Positions 8,934 through 18,097 of a stretch of DNA of 64,000 nucleotides are shown here, one piece after another (within the stretch, counting starts at the first letter, position 1; each line of letters begins with the position of its first letter). Origin of the DNA: Candidatus Woesearchaeota archaeon (GTDB lineage: Archaea > Nanobdellota > Nanobdellia > Woesearchaeales > UBA10216); assembly GCA_016184345.1 (NCBI GenBank), contig JACPCV010000003.1:179147-243146 (forward strand). Direction: 5' to 3'. The position numbers and the translations under genes are program-made. Under the pieces are notes generated by a model. The model made no database searches and was not told the origin of the DNA. It saw only the letters and a program-made list of their open reading frames with translations.

Positions 8934-11900
8934 ATGACTAGGATTGCCAGGCTTGTTATGCACGGTTTTAAGTCCTTTGCCAAGAGGACTGAGCTTGTTT
9001 TTGACAGCAAATTCTCAGTCGTCCTGGGCCCAAACGGCAGCGGGAAAAGTAATGTTATCGATAGCCTTTGCTTTGTGCTCGGCAGGATAAGCAGCAAGGA
9101 ATTGAGGACAGAGAAGCTTTCCCATCTCATCTATAACGGCGGCAAGACAAAGCAGCCCGCTGCCAAGGCTGAGGTCAGCATCTTCTTTGACAACTCCCAA
9201 AAGACCTTTCCCTACCCTGAAGCGCTTGTCAAGGTCAGCAGAATCATAAAGCCTTCAGGCCAGAGTGTTTACCGCATCAACGACAAAGCATCTACTAGGC
9301 AGGAAATCCTTGACCTTCTTGCCCTTGCCAGGATTGACCCTGACGGCCACAACATCGTTCTTCAGGGCGACATAGTGCGCTTTGTTGAGATGTCTGCTGA
9401 AGAGAGGAGGCAGGTGATTGAGGAGATTGCAGGGATTTCTGTTTATGAGGAAAAGAAGCACAAGGCGCTTTCCGAGCTTGAAAAGGTTGACGAGCGCCTT
9501 AAGGAAGCTGAGATTCTCCTTAGCGAGAGGAAGACCCACCTTAAGGAGCTGAAGCACGACCGCGACCAGGCTCTCAGGTACCGAGACCTGAATGACAAAA
9601 TCAGGTCAAACAGGGCAACATTCCTCAATCTCCAGATCAGGCAGCGCGAGTCAAAGAAATCCGAGACAGAGAAGGCCATAGCTGCCAATGAAAAGGAAAT
9701 CTCAGGCATTAAGGCTGACATTGAGAAGCTGCGCCTTGCTGTTGCAAAAAAGAAGGAGGAAATCTCGCAGCTTAACGAGGAGCTTGAGCACAGGGCCGAG
9801 CAGGAGCAGGTTACCATTCACAGGAACATTGAGCAGATAAGGGTTGGCATAGGCACAAACACGAGCAGGATTTCCCTTGACGAGGGCGAGATTGCCAAGG
9901 TCAGGGAGAGGCGGGAGCAGCTCAAGTCAGACCTTTCTGATACTGAGTCAAAAATCTCACAGCTTGAGTCCTCAAAGCAGTCCCTTGCAGAGCAGGTCAA
10001 AAAGCTTTCTTCTGACAGGGCAAAGCTTGAGGCAAACATCCAGAAGCTTCGCGGCTCGGTTGATTCTGCAGACCTCGTGCGCATTGAGGCAGAGCTCGGC
10101 GCGATAGACAAGGAGACAGATGAGAAGCAGCAGCTCATGCAGTCCCTGGTTGAGCAGAAGCAGAACCTGCTGCGCGAGAAAGACAAGCTAGAGTTCCGTA
10201 TCAACACAATTGATTATTCCATAGATAAGATTAAGGAGGTTGAGAAAGAGAGCAGGAAAGAGGTTGACGAGCTGCAGCAGAAGCGGACGGGCTTCAAGAA
10301 AATCGTCCTTGAGCTCAACCAGCTTCTTACGAAAGACTCAACCACTTCTGCAAGGATTGGCGAAAACAGGAAGCGCATTTTCGTATTGAACGAGGAGGTT
10401 GCGAAGGCCCGCGCAAAGGAGGCAGCAATCCAGGAGCGCGTCCTGGGCAATCTCGCAGTCAAATCCATCCTCTCCCAGAAGTCAGTCAGGGGCGTTCACG
10501 GCACAGTTTCCCAGCTCGGCAAGGTCAAGACAAAATATGCCTTGGCGCTTGAGGTTGCTGCCGGCCCGAGAATCAACAGCATAATAGTTGAAAGCGATGC
10601 TGTTGCAGCCGAGTGCATTAACTTCCTGAAGTCAAAAAGGATTGGCACAGCCTCGTTCCTGCCGCTGAATAAGATAAGGCAGGCAGAGGAGCGCAGCGAT
10701 GTTGCAGCACTGCTGAAGCTGCCTGGCGTCCAGGGCCTTGCAATCAGCCTTATCAGCTTTGATGAGAAGTTCAAGCCCGCATTCTCCTACGTTTTTGGCA
10801 ATACTGTCGTGGTTGATTCAATTGAAGTGGCAAGGAAAATCGGCATTGGCAAGGCAAGGATGGTAACCCTTGATGGCGACCTTGCCGAGCTTTCAGGAGC
10901 CATGCACGGCGGCTTCCGCGAGAGCCGTAAGGAAGCGATGGGCTTTGTTGACGAGGAGGAAACCCAGATTGCAGGCCAGCTTGAGCACAAGCTTAACGCG
11001 CTTGCAGCCGAAACCTCTGAGCTGGAAAAGGAAAAAGAGGACATAGAAGCCGCAATCACAAAGCTAAGGGAGTCTAAAGCCGCCATTGAGGGGGACATAA
11101 TAAAGATGGAGCGCAGCCTGCACCTTGAGTCATCTGACATGGACGTCTCAAAGAAGCAGAAGCAGGAGCTTCAGGAAGGGCTGAAGTCAGTTACTGCCAA
11201 TCTAAAGGAGGCTGATGAGAAGCTTCTTGCTCAGACAAGGCTCGTGGCTGAGCTTAAGTCAAGGAGGATGCAGGTTCGCGAGCAAATCACCAGCCTGCGG
11301 AACCCCGCTTTCCTTGCTGAGCTTAATGCCCTGGATAAGAAGAAGCAGGAGCTTTCCGAACAGATTCAGAAGTGTGAGAATGAGTCAAAGACAACAGATG
11401 TCCAGATAAATGAGGTTTTCAGCCAGGAAAAGTCCAAGCTTCTGCAAATCCTGAAGCAGCTTGACAAGGATGAGGAGCATTTTACTGCAGAAAAGGAGCG
11501 CCTGATTAAGGAGACAGAGAAGCTCAGGAAAGACCTTACGGAGAGTGAGGCAAAGTCTGCAAAGTTCCAGGCAAGGCACAAGGAGCTGTTTGCCAACCGC
11601 ACAAAGCTCATGGAGGAAGTCCAGGCTGATGATGAGAAGATAATCAGGAAGGAGGAGCAGATAAACACAACTGAAATAAAGATTAATAACATTTCAATCA
11701 AGAAGGCAGAGGTTGCTGCCGAGCTTGCAGGCCTGAACGAGGAATTCTCACAATATTCTGATGTCAAGCTTCTTGAGGGTGTTTCCGAGGACCAGATCAA
11801 GAGCGAGATTTCCAGGTTTGAGCGCCTTGTTACAGAAATGGGCAATGTTAACCTGAAGGCGCTTGAGATTTACGATGATGTTGAGAAGCAGTACAATGAG

Positions 11901-12428
11901 CTTCTTGACAAGAAGGACAAGCTTGGCAGGGAAAAGGATGACGTGCTGAAGATGATGGCTGAGATTGAAGGCAAGAAGAAGGACCTTTTCATGAACACGT
12001 TCACTGTCCTGAACAGGAATTTTGCAGGTATATTCTCGCAGCTGTCCACCAAGGGCGAGGCCCACCTTCTCATTGAAAATGAGGAGAACCCCTTTGAAGC
12101 AGGCGTTCGTATACGTGTTCGCTTGGCAGGCGACAAGTTCCTTGACATCCGCGGCCTTTCCGGTGGGGAGAAAACCCTCACAGCCCTTGCGCTTATCTTT
12201 GCAATCCAGGACTACGAGCCTGCTTCCTTCTACGTCTTTGATGAGGTGGATGCAGCTTTGGACAAGCGCAACAGCGAGAAGCTTGCCAAGCTCGTAAAGA
12301 AATACAGCGAGAAAGCCCAGTACATAATAATCTCGCACAACGACGCCCTCATGGCAGAAGGCGAGACCCTCTACGGCGTAAGCATGGACGAGAATGGCAT
12401 GAGCAATGTGGTTAGCTTGAAGGTTTGA
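8934..12428 (+). CDS. smc: Chromosome segregation ATPase SMC
   Basis: N-terminal GPNGSGKSNVIDSLCFVLG Walker A, long coiled coil, hinge region, C-terminal LSGGEKTLTALALIFAIQ and FDEVDAALD. Confidence 0.97.
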   Translation: MTRIARLVMHGFKSFAKRTELVFDSKFSVVLGPNGSGKSNVIDSLCFVLGRISSKELRTEKLSHLIYNGGKTKQPAAKAEVSIFFDNSQKTFPYPEALVKVSRIIKPSGQSVYRINDKASTRQEILDLLALARIDPDGHNIVLQGDIVRFVEMSAEERRQVIEEIAGISVYEEKKHKALSELEKVDERLKEAEILLSERKTHLKELKHDRDQALRYRDLNDKIRSNRATFLNLQIRQRESKKSETEKAIAANEKEISGIKADIEKLRLAVAKKKEEISQLNEELEHRAEQEQVTIHRNIEQIRVGIGTNTSRISLDEGEIAKVRERREQLKSDLSDTESKISQLESSKQSLAEQVKKLSSDRAKLEANIQKLRGSVDSADLVRIEAELGAIDKETDEKQQLMQSLVEQKQNLLREKDKLEFRINTIDYSIDKIKEVEKESRKEVDELQQKRTGFKKIVLELNQLLTKDSTTSARIGENRKRIFVLNEEVAKARAKEAAIQERVLGNLAVKSILSQKSVRGVHGTVSQLGKVKTKYALALEVAAGPRINSIIVESDAVAAECINFLKSKRIGTASFLPLNKIRQAEERSDVAALLKLPGVQGLAISLISFDEKFKPAFSYVFGNTVVVDSIEVARKIGIGKARMVTLDGDLAELSGAMHGGFRESRKEAMGFVDEEETQIAGQLEHKLNALAAETSELEKEKEDIEAAITKLRESKAAIEGDIIKMERSLHLESSDMDVSKKQKQELQEGLKSVTANLKEADEKLLAQTRLVAELKSRRMQVREQITSLRNPAFLAELNALDKKKQELSEQIQKCENESKTTDVQINEVFSQEKSKLLQILKQLDKDEEHFTAEKERLIKETEKLRKDLTESEAKSAKFQARHKELFANRTKLMEEVQADDEKIIRKEEQINTTEIKINNISIKKAEVAAELAGLNEEFSQYSDVKLLEGVSEDQIKSEISRFERLVTEMGNVNLKALEIYDDVEKQYNELLDKKDKLGREKDDVLKMMAEIEGKKKDLFMNTFTVLNRNFAGIFSQLSTKGEAHLLIENEENPFEAGVRIRVRLAGDKFLDIRGLSGGEKTLTALALIFAIQDYEPASFYVFDEVDAALDKRNSEKLAKLVKKYSEKAQYIIISHNDALMAEGETLYGVSMDENGMSNVVSLKV

Positions 12429-12710
12429 ACAACAAAAATCTAATATGGGAATGTTTATATAGTTCGCCTTCCTACTATCTCAAAAGTCGCCTCGTGAAGG
12501 GCAACTTTGAAGCTGAAAGCAAAAACTTCAAACCAATGTTTTCCGTCGTGGAAAACACCACATAAGGGCAAAATTTCATACCATACTTTTCTAACATACC
12601 GCCCGCCGCAACCCCACCATACCGAAGTTTTCTGTAAAAGGCTTCTGAGAAGGTTGTTTTTCGCAAAAGCGGGACGACAACTTAATTTAAAACGATGAAG
12701 GTGGGAAGGT

Positions 12711-12947
12711 ATGAAACTCAGAAAGATAAGAAAGAAAGGAGCGGCCACCGCCAGCGGTTTGGCAATGTTTCTCGTCATAGCAACACTTGGCGTTCTCTTG
12801 TTCAAGAGCTTGGGCGGAAACACCAACATACTTGATGGAATGCAACTCCCAAAAAGTCTTTTGGGCGAGATAGTTGTCAGCGTAATTGGCAGTTATTTTG
12901 TTTGTATATTAACTAAAAATAACTTAAGTGGGAACGGCCGGATTTGA
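12711..12947 (+). CDS. Small putative membrane protein (3' end overlaps tRNA-Phe gene)
   Basis: RBS-like ggtgggaaggt, TATA-like aatttaaaa upstream, one or two hydrophobic segments. Confidence 0.35.
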   Translation: MKLRKIRKKGAATASGLAMFLVIATLGVLLFKSLGGNTNILDGMQLPKSLLGEIVVSVIGSYFVCILTKNNLSGNGRI

Positions 12948-13030
12948 ACCGGCGACTCCACCGGCTTCAGCGGTGTGCTCTCCACAGCCGGATAAGCTTT
13001 TGGCTTGTCCTCAGGCTGAGCTACGTTCCC
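12929..13030 (-). tRNA. tRNA-Phe(GAA) with 28-nt D-loop intron (12984..13011)
   Basis: Spliced: GGGAACGTAGCTCAGCCTGGGAGAGCACACCGCTGAAGCCGGTGGAGTCGCCGGTTCGAATCCGGCCGTTCCCA; all stems pair, anticodon GAA. Confidence 0.92.
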
Positions 13031-13082
13031 GGTATAGCTTCTCGGCAACTTGGATTATTTATAAACTTTATTGGGCTAAGAA

Positions 13083-13478
13083 TCAGTCTTCGTCTATCCG
13101 CTCTTCTTCAAGGGCGAGCTTTTGGGCTGCTTTCTGGACTTCGGTCTGCTCTGAATTCTCGGCGGCTGCAGGTTTTTCCTGTTTCTCACCCTTTTTTACC
13201 AGCTCTATGCTTCCCCTCATGCCTGTCGTGAGCTGCATCTCGCCCTGGTACTCCTTGACATAGCCGTTGGCAACCTTTATTGTGTCTCCTTTGCCGAACT
13301 GGTCTATCTGCTCGTTCCACAGCGAAAGCTCTATCTCTCCTGTGTCGTCCTTCAGTCTTGCTGTTGCAACCCTGCCGCTTTTGCCGAACTTATTGAACTC
13401 CCTGACCTCTCCAATGTCAGCTATCTCTGCAACGAGCTCAACATTGCCCATCCTTGGTGTGAGTTCTTTTATGTTCAT
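13083..13478 (-). CDS. OB-fold ssDNA-binding protein (archaeal SSB/RPA-like)
   Basis: NVELVAEIADIGEVREFNKFGKSGRVATARLKDDTGEIELSLWNEQIDQFGKGDTIKVANGYVKEYQGEMQLTTG; acidic tail. Confidence 0.85.
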   Translation of the reverse strand: MNIKELTPRMGNVELVAEIADIGEVREFNKFGKSGRVATARLKDDTGEIELSLWNEQIDQFGKGDTIKVANGYVKEYQGEMQLTTGMRGSIELVKKGEKQEKPAAAENSEQTEVQKAAQKLALEEERIDED

Positions 13479-13566
13479 AATTATGCTAGAATTGGCTTAT
13501 TTTATTTAAAGCTACCGTCGTTTTTACCTGATTTTTGAAAAATCTTCCGGAAAACAGCCTAGTATG

Positions 13567-13600
13567 CACTGGACAGATGCCCGGGCAGGGTTTAAATAGG
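13567..13600 (+). promoter_or_regulatory. CACTGGACA-box/TATA promoter element, copy A
   Basis: CACTGGACAGATGCCCGGGCAGGGTTTAAATAGG; related to copies at 20453 and 54115. Confidence 0.5.
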
Positions 13601-13622
13601 CACTAGGCAAGCTGCATACTAT

Positions 13623-13952
13623 ATGAAGTCTGAAGTTTACTTCGGGGATGAACATCTCAAGGAAACTTATCTTAAGCTTCAGAATTCAAAGACTGAAGAA
13701 AAAGCACTGTTTAGATGGATCTCAAAAGCAATAGGTGATCTAGAGCAAAATGCTTTCTGTGGAACACAAGTTCCAAAGAGGCTAATCCCGAAAATTTACG
13801 TTGATAAGTATAAGGTCGATAACCTATGGAAATACGACCTCCCAAACGGCTGGAGGCTTCTTTATAGTATCGCTAGAGAAGAAATCGTGATTTTGTCCAT
13901 TATTCTCGAATGGTTCAACCATAAAGAGTATGAACGAAGATTCAGGTATTAA
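13623..13952 (+). CDS. RelE/ParE-like toxin-fold protein
   Basis: RLIPKIYVDKYKVDNLWKYDLPNGWRLLYSIAREEIVILSIILEWFNHKEYERRF. Confidence 0.6.
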   Translation: MKSEVYFGDEHLKETYLKLQNSKTEEKALFRWISKAIGDLEQNAFCGTQVPKRLIPKIYVDKYKVDNLWKYDLPNGWRLLYSIAREEIVILSIILEWFNHKEYERRFRY

Positions 13953-14224
13953 GCTTTAAGTTTAGGATTTGAAAGGTATTTTCTAACTAATTCTGGGTTC
14001 CAAATCCACCCTATTCTGCTCTCTTTATCAACCGCGATCTTTCCAGAGTCGCGCAGATAATCAAACACGACGCAGAAGGTCTGGTACATCATTTTTTTTG
14101 GAAGGTGCTCCCACAGGCTTCTTTTTTTGTATTCGCCGCTATTTTCCCTTATGAACTCCTCTACCATCAGGACTGTGTCTAGCTGCGGGTAATGCAAAAT
14201 TTGTTTTTTGAGCGTTTGCACCAT
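13949..14224 (-). CDS. Small winged-helix-like archaeal protein
   Basis: YKKRSLWEHLPKKMMYQTFCVVFDYLRDSGKIAVDKESRIGWIWNP; TATA-like atataaac near the start. Confidence 0.55.
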   Translation of the reverse strand: MVQTLKKQILHYPQLDTVLMVEEFIRENSGEYKKRSLWEHLPKKMMYQTFCVVFDYLRDSGKIAVDKESRIGWIWNPELVRKYLSNPKLKA

Positions 14225-14282
14225 GTTATATAAACGTATATAACCTCTGATATTTAAATCTTTTGCAATAGAAAAAACAGAA

Positions 14283-14379
14283 TGCGGGGAGAGGGATTTG
14301 AACCCCCGAAGGCACTAAGCCAGCAGATTTCTTACTGTTGCTTTGAGTCTGCCCCGGTTGGCCACTGCGGCATCCCCGC
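14283..14379 (-). tRNA. tRNA-Leu(CAA) with 13-nt intron at the canonical 37/38 position (14329..14341)
   Basis: GCGGGGA...TCCCCGC acceptor, long variable arm, anticodon stem GCAGA/TCTGC with CTCAAA|A loop after removal of GCAACAGTAAGAA. Confidence 0.88.
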
Positions 14380-14435
14380 GTTAATGGCACAGCACTAATG
14401 CAGCTTATTTAAATTTAACCTCAAGAAGTAAATGA

Positions 14436-14831
14436 TTAAAGTGACTTTAGCTTGTCTTCTATGTCCTGGAGTTCCCTCTCGAACTTGTCCATGTGGGCTT
14501 CTGCCCTGGGCTTTGGCAGCGCCTGAACTTTCGTTTTGGGTGCTGCTGGTTTTTTGGCTTTCACGGCGCTCTCTTTTTTCTCTTCCGGCAGGCTGGTTCC
14601 GGTCTGCGGCAGCAGCTGCCTTGCCTCAGCCACCAGCTGCCCGATTTCTGTTACCCTATTTCGGAGTTCTTCAATCAGCTTGTGCTTTGTTGCCCTTGCC
14701 TCGCTTAGGCTGTGCTGGCCTTTCAGAACCCTCACTAGTGATTTTGAGGCTTCAAGAACGTCCCTTCTCAGGCTGACAGGGTCGTCTATTCCCACGTATA
14801 CGATGTCTTCCTCTTTTTTGGAAGCCTTCAT
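14436..14831 (-). CDS. Conserved hypothetical coiled-coil protein
   Basis: Part of a three-ORF overlapping minus-strand operon. Confidence 0.6.
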   Translation of the reverse strand: MKASKKEEDIVYVGIDDPVSLRRDVLEASKSLVRVLKGQHSLSEARATKHKLIEELRNRVTEIGQLVAEARQLLPQTGTSLPEEKKESAVKAKKPAAPKTKVQALPKPRAEAHMDKFERELQDIEDKLKSL

Positions 14832-15076
14832 CGCTCAGTCATCGCCCCGCTTACTTCTGATAGCTTCTGCTCAACTGTTGCAAGCTCTTTTTCCCAGCTT
14901 TCCAGCTCGCTGTCTTCCTGGCTTTTGAGGTCTTTTATCCTGCTGAGGACCTGTTTTGCGTCGTCAAGCTTTGCCCTTATCTGCCTTATGACATCGTAAA
15001 GTTCGCGATATCTGTCTATCCTGACAAAGACTGATGATTTCATTACAGTTTCACCTTCCGGTTTTTGTTTACTCAA
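14828..15076 (-). CDS. Conserved hypothetical coiled-coil protein
   Basis: ATGA-type overlap with the next ORF. Confidence 0.6.
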   Translation of the reverse strand: MSKQKPEGETVMKSSVFVRIDRYRELYDVIRQIRAKLDDAKQVLSRIKDLKSQEDSELESWEKELATVEQKLSEVSGAMTER

Positions 15077-15779
15077 ATAACGTCCTGTCTAAGTGCATCA
15101 GCTTTCGCTGCGCGTCTTCAATTATTATGCTCATGTGCTCAAACTGCGCGTTCTCCTCTTTTTTGATGTCGGTAAGCTTGTGGTGCTTTTTCTGGATTCT
15201 TATAATGTCCTCAATGTCGTTTTTGACTGTCCTGAAGTCGTCTGATTTTAAAAAAAAGCTGTTTTTGTGGCTTATGAGGCTGCCCCCCAAACCAGGTTTG
15301 GGCTCGGCCTCTGGCGCAATTCCGCTATGCGGAATGTGCAATCGGCTGCTGCCGATTTGCATTTGCAGCTCAGGAACCTCTGCAGGAACATTTTCCCAGG
15401 ATTTTCCTTCAGGAGATTCAGGCATTGCCGGAAGGTCCGGCAGCTTTGGCTCTTCGGCTTTTGGCCACGCCGGTATTAGCGGCTCTACGTTAGGTATGTA
15501 CTGGTCGTGCTTGATTGCAGGTTGGATTTCAGAAGATTCATGTGGAGGTTTCGTGCCAGTTCCTTCAGGAAGAAAATCAAAGCCCCCCAGCCCTTTCAGC
15601 GGAGGGGGAAGCTCTATTTCTGGGAATCCTGAAGTTTCAGGCGCTTCTGGAAGATTAGGAAGTTCAGAATAAAGCTCGTTCTCTGTTGGAAGCGGAGGAA
15701 GCTGCTCGAAGTTTGCCTGCGATTCAAATTCCTCTTTTTTCTGCCCCTTTTTTGCCTTCAGAAAATCCAAAAAGCCCAA
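15069..15779 (-). CDS. Hypothetical protein with proline-rich N-terminus and coiled-coil C-terminus
   Basis: Overlaps the next ORF; contains an in-frame palindromic insert at 15291-15360. Confidence 0.6.
   Translation of the reverse strand: MGFLDFLKAKKGQKKEEFESQANFEQLPPLPTENELYSELPNLPEAPETSGFPEIELPPPLKGLGGFDFLPEGTGTKPPHESSEIQPAIKHDQYIPNVEPLIPAWPKAEEPKLPDLPAMPESPEGKSWENVPAEVPELQMQIGSSRLHIPHSGIAPEAEPKPGLGGSLISHKNSFFLKSDDFRTVKNDIEDIIRIQKKHHKLTDIKKEENAQFEHMSIIIEDAQRKLMHLDRTLFE
15309..15360. repeat. Double-hairpin palindromic element, family 1 copy a (inside CDS)
   Basis: GCGCAATTCCGCtatGCGGAATGTGCAATCGGCtgctGCCGATTTGC; aligns in reverse complement with 41333-41386. Confidence 0.7.
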
Positions 15780-15874
15780 CCTTCACTACCCCCTTACGAA
15801 TATTGCTCTTATAGCTACTTCCCACTCGTAATGAACATGCCCCCTATTAAAGCTTTTTTGAGTATCTAGAAATA

Positions 15875-16564
15875 GTGACAACAAAGTTTTTAAAGAAATC
15901 GGGTCATGCTCTTGGTAAAATGCCAGACGAAGCTCAAAAGCTCTTTTCTGAAGTAATTGAACTCATTGATAACGTTGGAGGCATCATTCGGTTGGAGTAC
16001 GAATCTTTTCTAGTCAGGGGCTTACTGGTTTATGAGCCGGTGGTGAGAAAGCCTGCTCGCTTCCATCCTTGGGCTGATGACGATATTCTTTCACTTCAAG
16101 TTCCGTGGCCTATCCGCAAAAGTATAATCAAAGCAAGCAAAGTTGAGGCTGCGTCAATTGACGATTTTGTTAAACCATACCTTACTGCAAGGCGATATGG
16201 GCTTGGGCAGAGGTCAGTGGTAGTTGAATACGCCACTTTGCCTTTTGTAAATATAAGCTATGTTTTTCCAAGCCCCGCACGACTTGCAAATGTTTCACTT
16301 TTTAAAGATGCACACGTGATTGTTTCTGTAACACCGCCAAAGTCAGTCTTTATCAATCAGTCGCGTGATAGCGAAAAAACGAGTACAGAAGTGGCTATTC
16401 CTCCCGGTGTTTTAGCAGGCGAAATGTCAATTGTAAGCGAAAAAATTCTTGCTGGAAGTCAGGAAGGCAGCGATGCTTCTGGCAAGCTTAGACACACCCT
16501 TGATGCTTACGTTCGGACGTACGTGGTGCCGTTGCTGCGAAGACTGGAACCAGCAAAAGAATAA
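15875..16564 (+). CDS. Hypothetical protein (GTG start)
   Basis: Single long ORF with coding-like composition. Confidence 0.55.
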   Translation: MTTKFLKKSGHALGKMPDEAQKLFSEVIELIDNVGGIIRLEYESFLVRGLLVYEPVVRKPARFHPWADDDILSLQVPWPIRKSIIKASKVEAASIDDFVKPYLTARRYGLGQRSVVVEYATLPFVNISYVFPSPARLANVSLFKDAHVIVSVTPPKSVFINQSRDSEKTSTEVAIPPGVLAGEMSIVSEKILAGSQEGSDASGKLRHTLDAYVRTYVVPLLRRLEPAKE

Positions 16565-16566
16565 AT

Positions 16567-18096
16567 TTACTCGTATTCTATCGTTGCCGGCGGCTTCTGC
16601 GTAATATCGTAAACCACCCTGGTTACTCCTCTCACGTTCTTGACTATCCTGCTGGCGGCCCTTTCAAGGACGTCGTTTGGTATTTTTGCCCAGTCTGCTG
16701 TCATGCCGTCAACTGAGGTTACTGCCCTGAGTGATATTATGTAGCCGTAGCTTCTTGAGTCCCCCATTACCCCCACAGCTTTCACTGGCAGCAGGGCTGC
16801 AAATGCCTGCCATATTTTGTCGTACTGGCCTGTCTTCTTGAGTTCGTCAGTGAATATGAAGTCTGCTTCCTGCACTATTCCGATTCTTTCAGCTGTAATT
16901 TCGCCTACTATCCTCACTGCCAGCCCAGGCCCTGGGAACGGGTGCCTCATTAAGGCATCCAGCGGCAGCCCTATCATCTTGCCAAGCTCCCGCACTTCGT
17001 CCTTGTATAGGTCCTTGAGCGGCTCAACAAGCTTCAGCCTCATCTTCGCAGGCAGCCCTCCTACGTTGTGGTGTGTCTTTATCACGTCAGCTGCTTTTGA
17101 TGCCTTGGCTGACTCAATCCGGTCAGGGTAGATTGTTCCCTGGCCCAGGAATCTTATCTCTCCGTGCTTTGCCTTGAGCTCTTTTACCTTTGCCTCGAAC
17201 ACTTCAATGAACGTCTTTCCTATAACCCTTCTTTTCTCCTCCGGGTCTGTTATTCCTTTGAGCCTTGTGTAGAATATCTGCGAGGCATCTGCGTAGTAGT
17301 AGTGCCTGAAGCCTAGTTTTTCGTACAGCTCCTTGACGTATGCTGCTTCGCCTTTCCTGATGATGCCGTGGTCAACGAAGGCGCAGTATATGTTGGGCGT
17401 TGCCGTCTTTATCAGTGCAGAGGCAACCAGGCTGTCCACTCCCCCGCTTACTCCCATTATGACTGCGCCGTTGCCAACCTTTGCCTTTATCTCGGCAACG
17501 AGCTTCCTGTCAAGCCCCTTTATCGTGTAATTCCTTTTGCAGCCGCAGATTTTGATGAAATTCTCCAGTATCTTCATTCCATGCAGCGTGTGCTGGACTT
17601 CCGGGTGGAACTGGAGGCCATAGGTTCTTCTTTTCTCGTCAGCGAAGGCAGCTATTTTGCATTCCTGTGTGCTTCCTGAGACAGAAAACCCTTGTGGAAG
17701 TGCAACAACAGAGTCTCCATGGCTCATCCACACCTGCTCTTTCTTGCCCAATCCTTGAAGCAGCCTTGATTTTCCAGCCACTGTCAGGGTTTCCTTGCCG
17801 TACTCCTTGCTGCTCGGCACGACCTTGCCTCCGAGCGTATGGGCGAGGAGCTGGTGCCCGTAGCACAAGCCGAGGACAGGGACTCCAAGCGTGAATATGC
17901 GCTTGTCAATTGTCGGCGCGTTGTTTTCGTAGACGCTTCTTGGCCCTCCGGACAGGATTATTCCTTCAACCTTCTTGTTTTTCAGCACAGAAGATGGTGT
18001 AGTGTTTGGGAATATCTCGGCGTAGACGCCAAGTGAGCGAATTCTACGGGCAATTAAATGCGCGAACTGTGAACCGTAGTCAAGGACTGCTATCAT
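16567..18096 (-). CDS. guaA: GMP synthase (glutamine-hydrolysing), amidotransferase and ATP-PPase domains on one chain
   Basis: GLCYGHQLLAHTLGG, GVSGGVDSLVASALI, RHPFPGPGLAVRIVGEI. Confidence 0.96.
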   Translation of the reverse strand: MIAVLDYGSQFAHLIARRIRSLGVYAEIFPNTTPSSVLKNKKVEGIILSGGPRSVYENNAPTIDKRIFTLGVPVLGLCYGHQLLAHTLGGKVVPSSKEYGKETLTVAGKSRLLQGLGKKEQVWMSHGDSVVALPQGFSVSGSTQECKIAAFADEKRRTYGLQFHPEVQHTLHGMKILENFIKICGCKRNYTIKGLDRKLVAEIKAKVGNGAVIMGVSGGVDSLVASALIKTATPNIYCAFVDHGIIRKGEAAYVKELYEKLGFRHYYYADASQIFYTRLKGITDPEEKRRVIGKTFIEVFEAKVKELKAKHGEIRFLGQGTIYPDRIESAKASKAADVIKTHHNVGGLPAKMRLKLVEPLKDLYKDEVRELGKMIGLPLDALMRHPFPGPGLAVRIVGEITAERIGIVQEADFIFTDELKKTGQYDKIWQAFAALLPVKAVGVMGDSRSYGYIISLRAVTSVDGMTADWAKIPNDVLERAASRIVKNVRGVTRVVYDITQKPPATIEYE

Positions 18097-18097
18097 T

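Noticed and set aside
9443-9817. Minus-strand ORFs inside smc
   Set aside because: Antisense of coiled-coil codons, Ser/Leu-rich, no recognizable features
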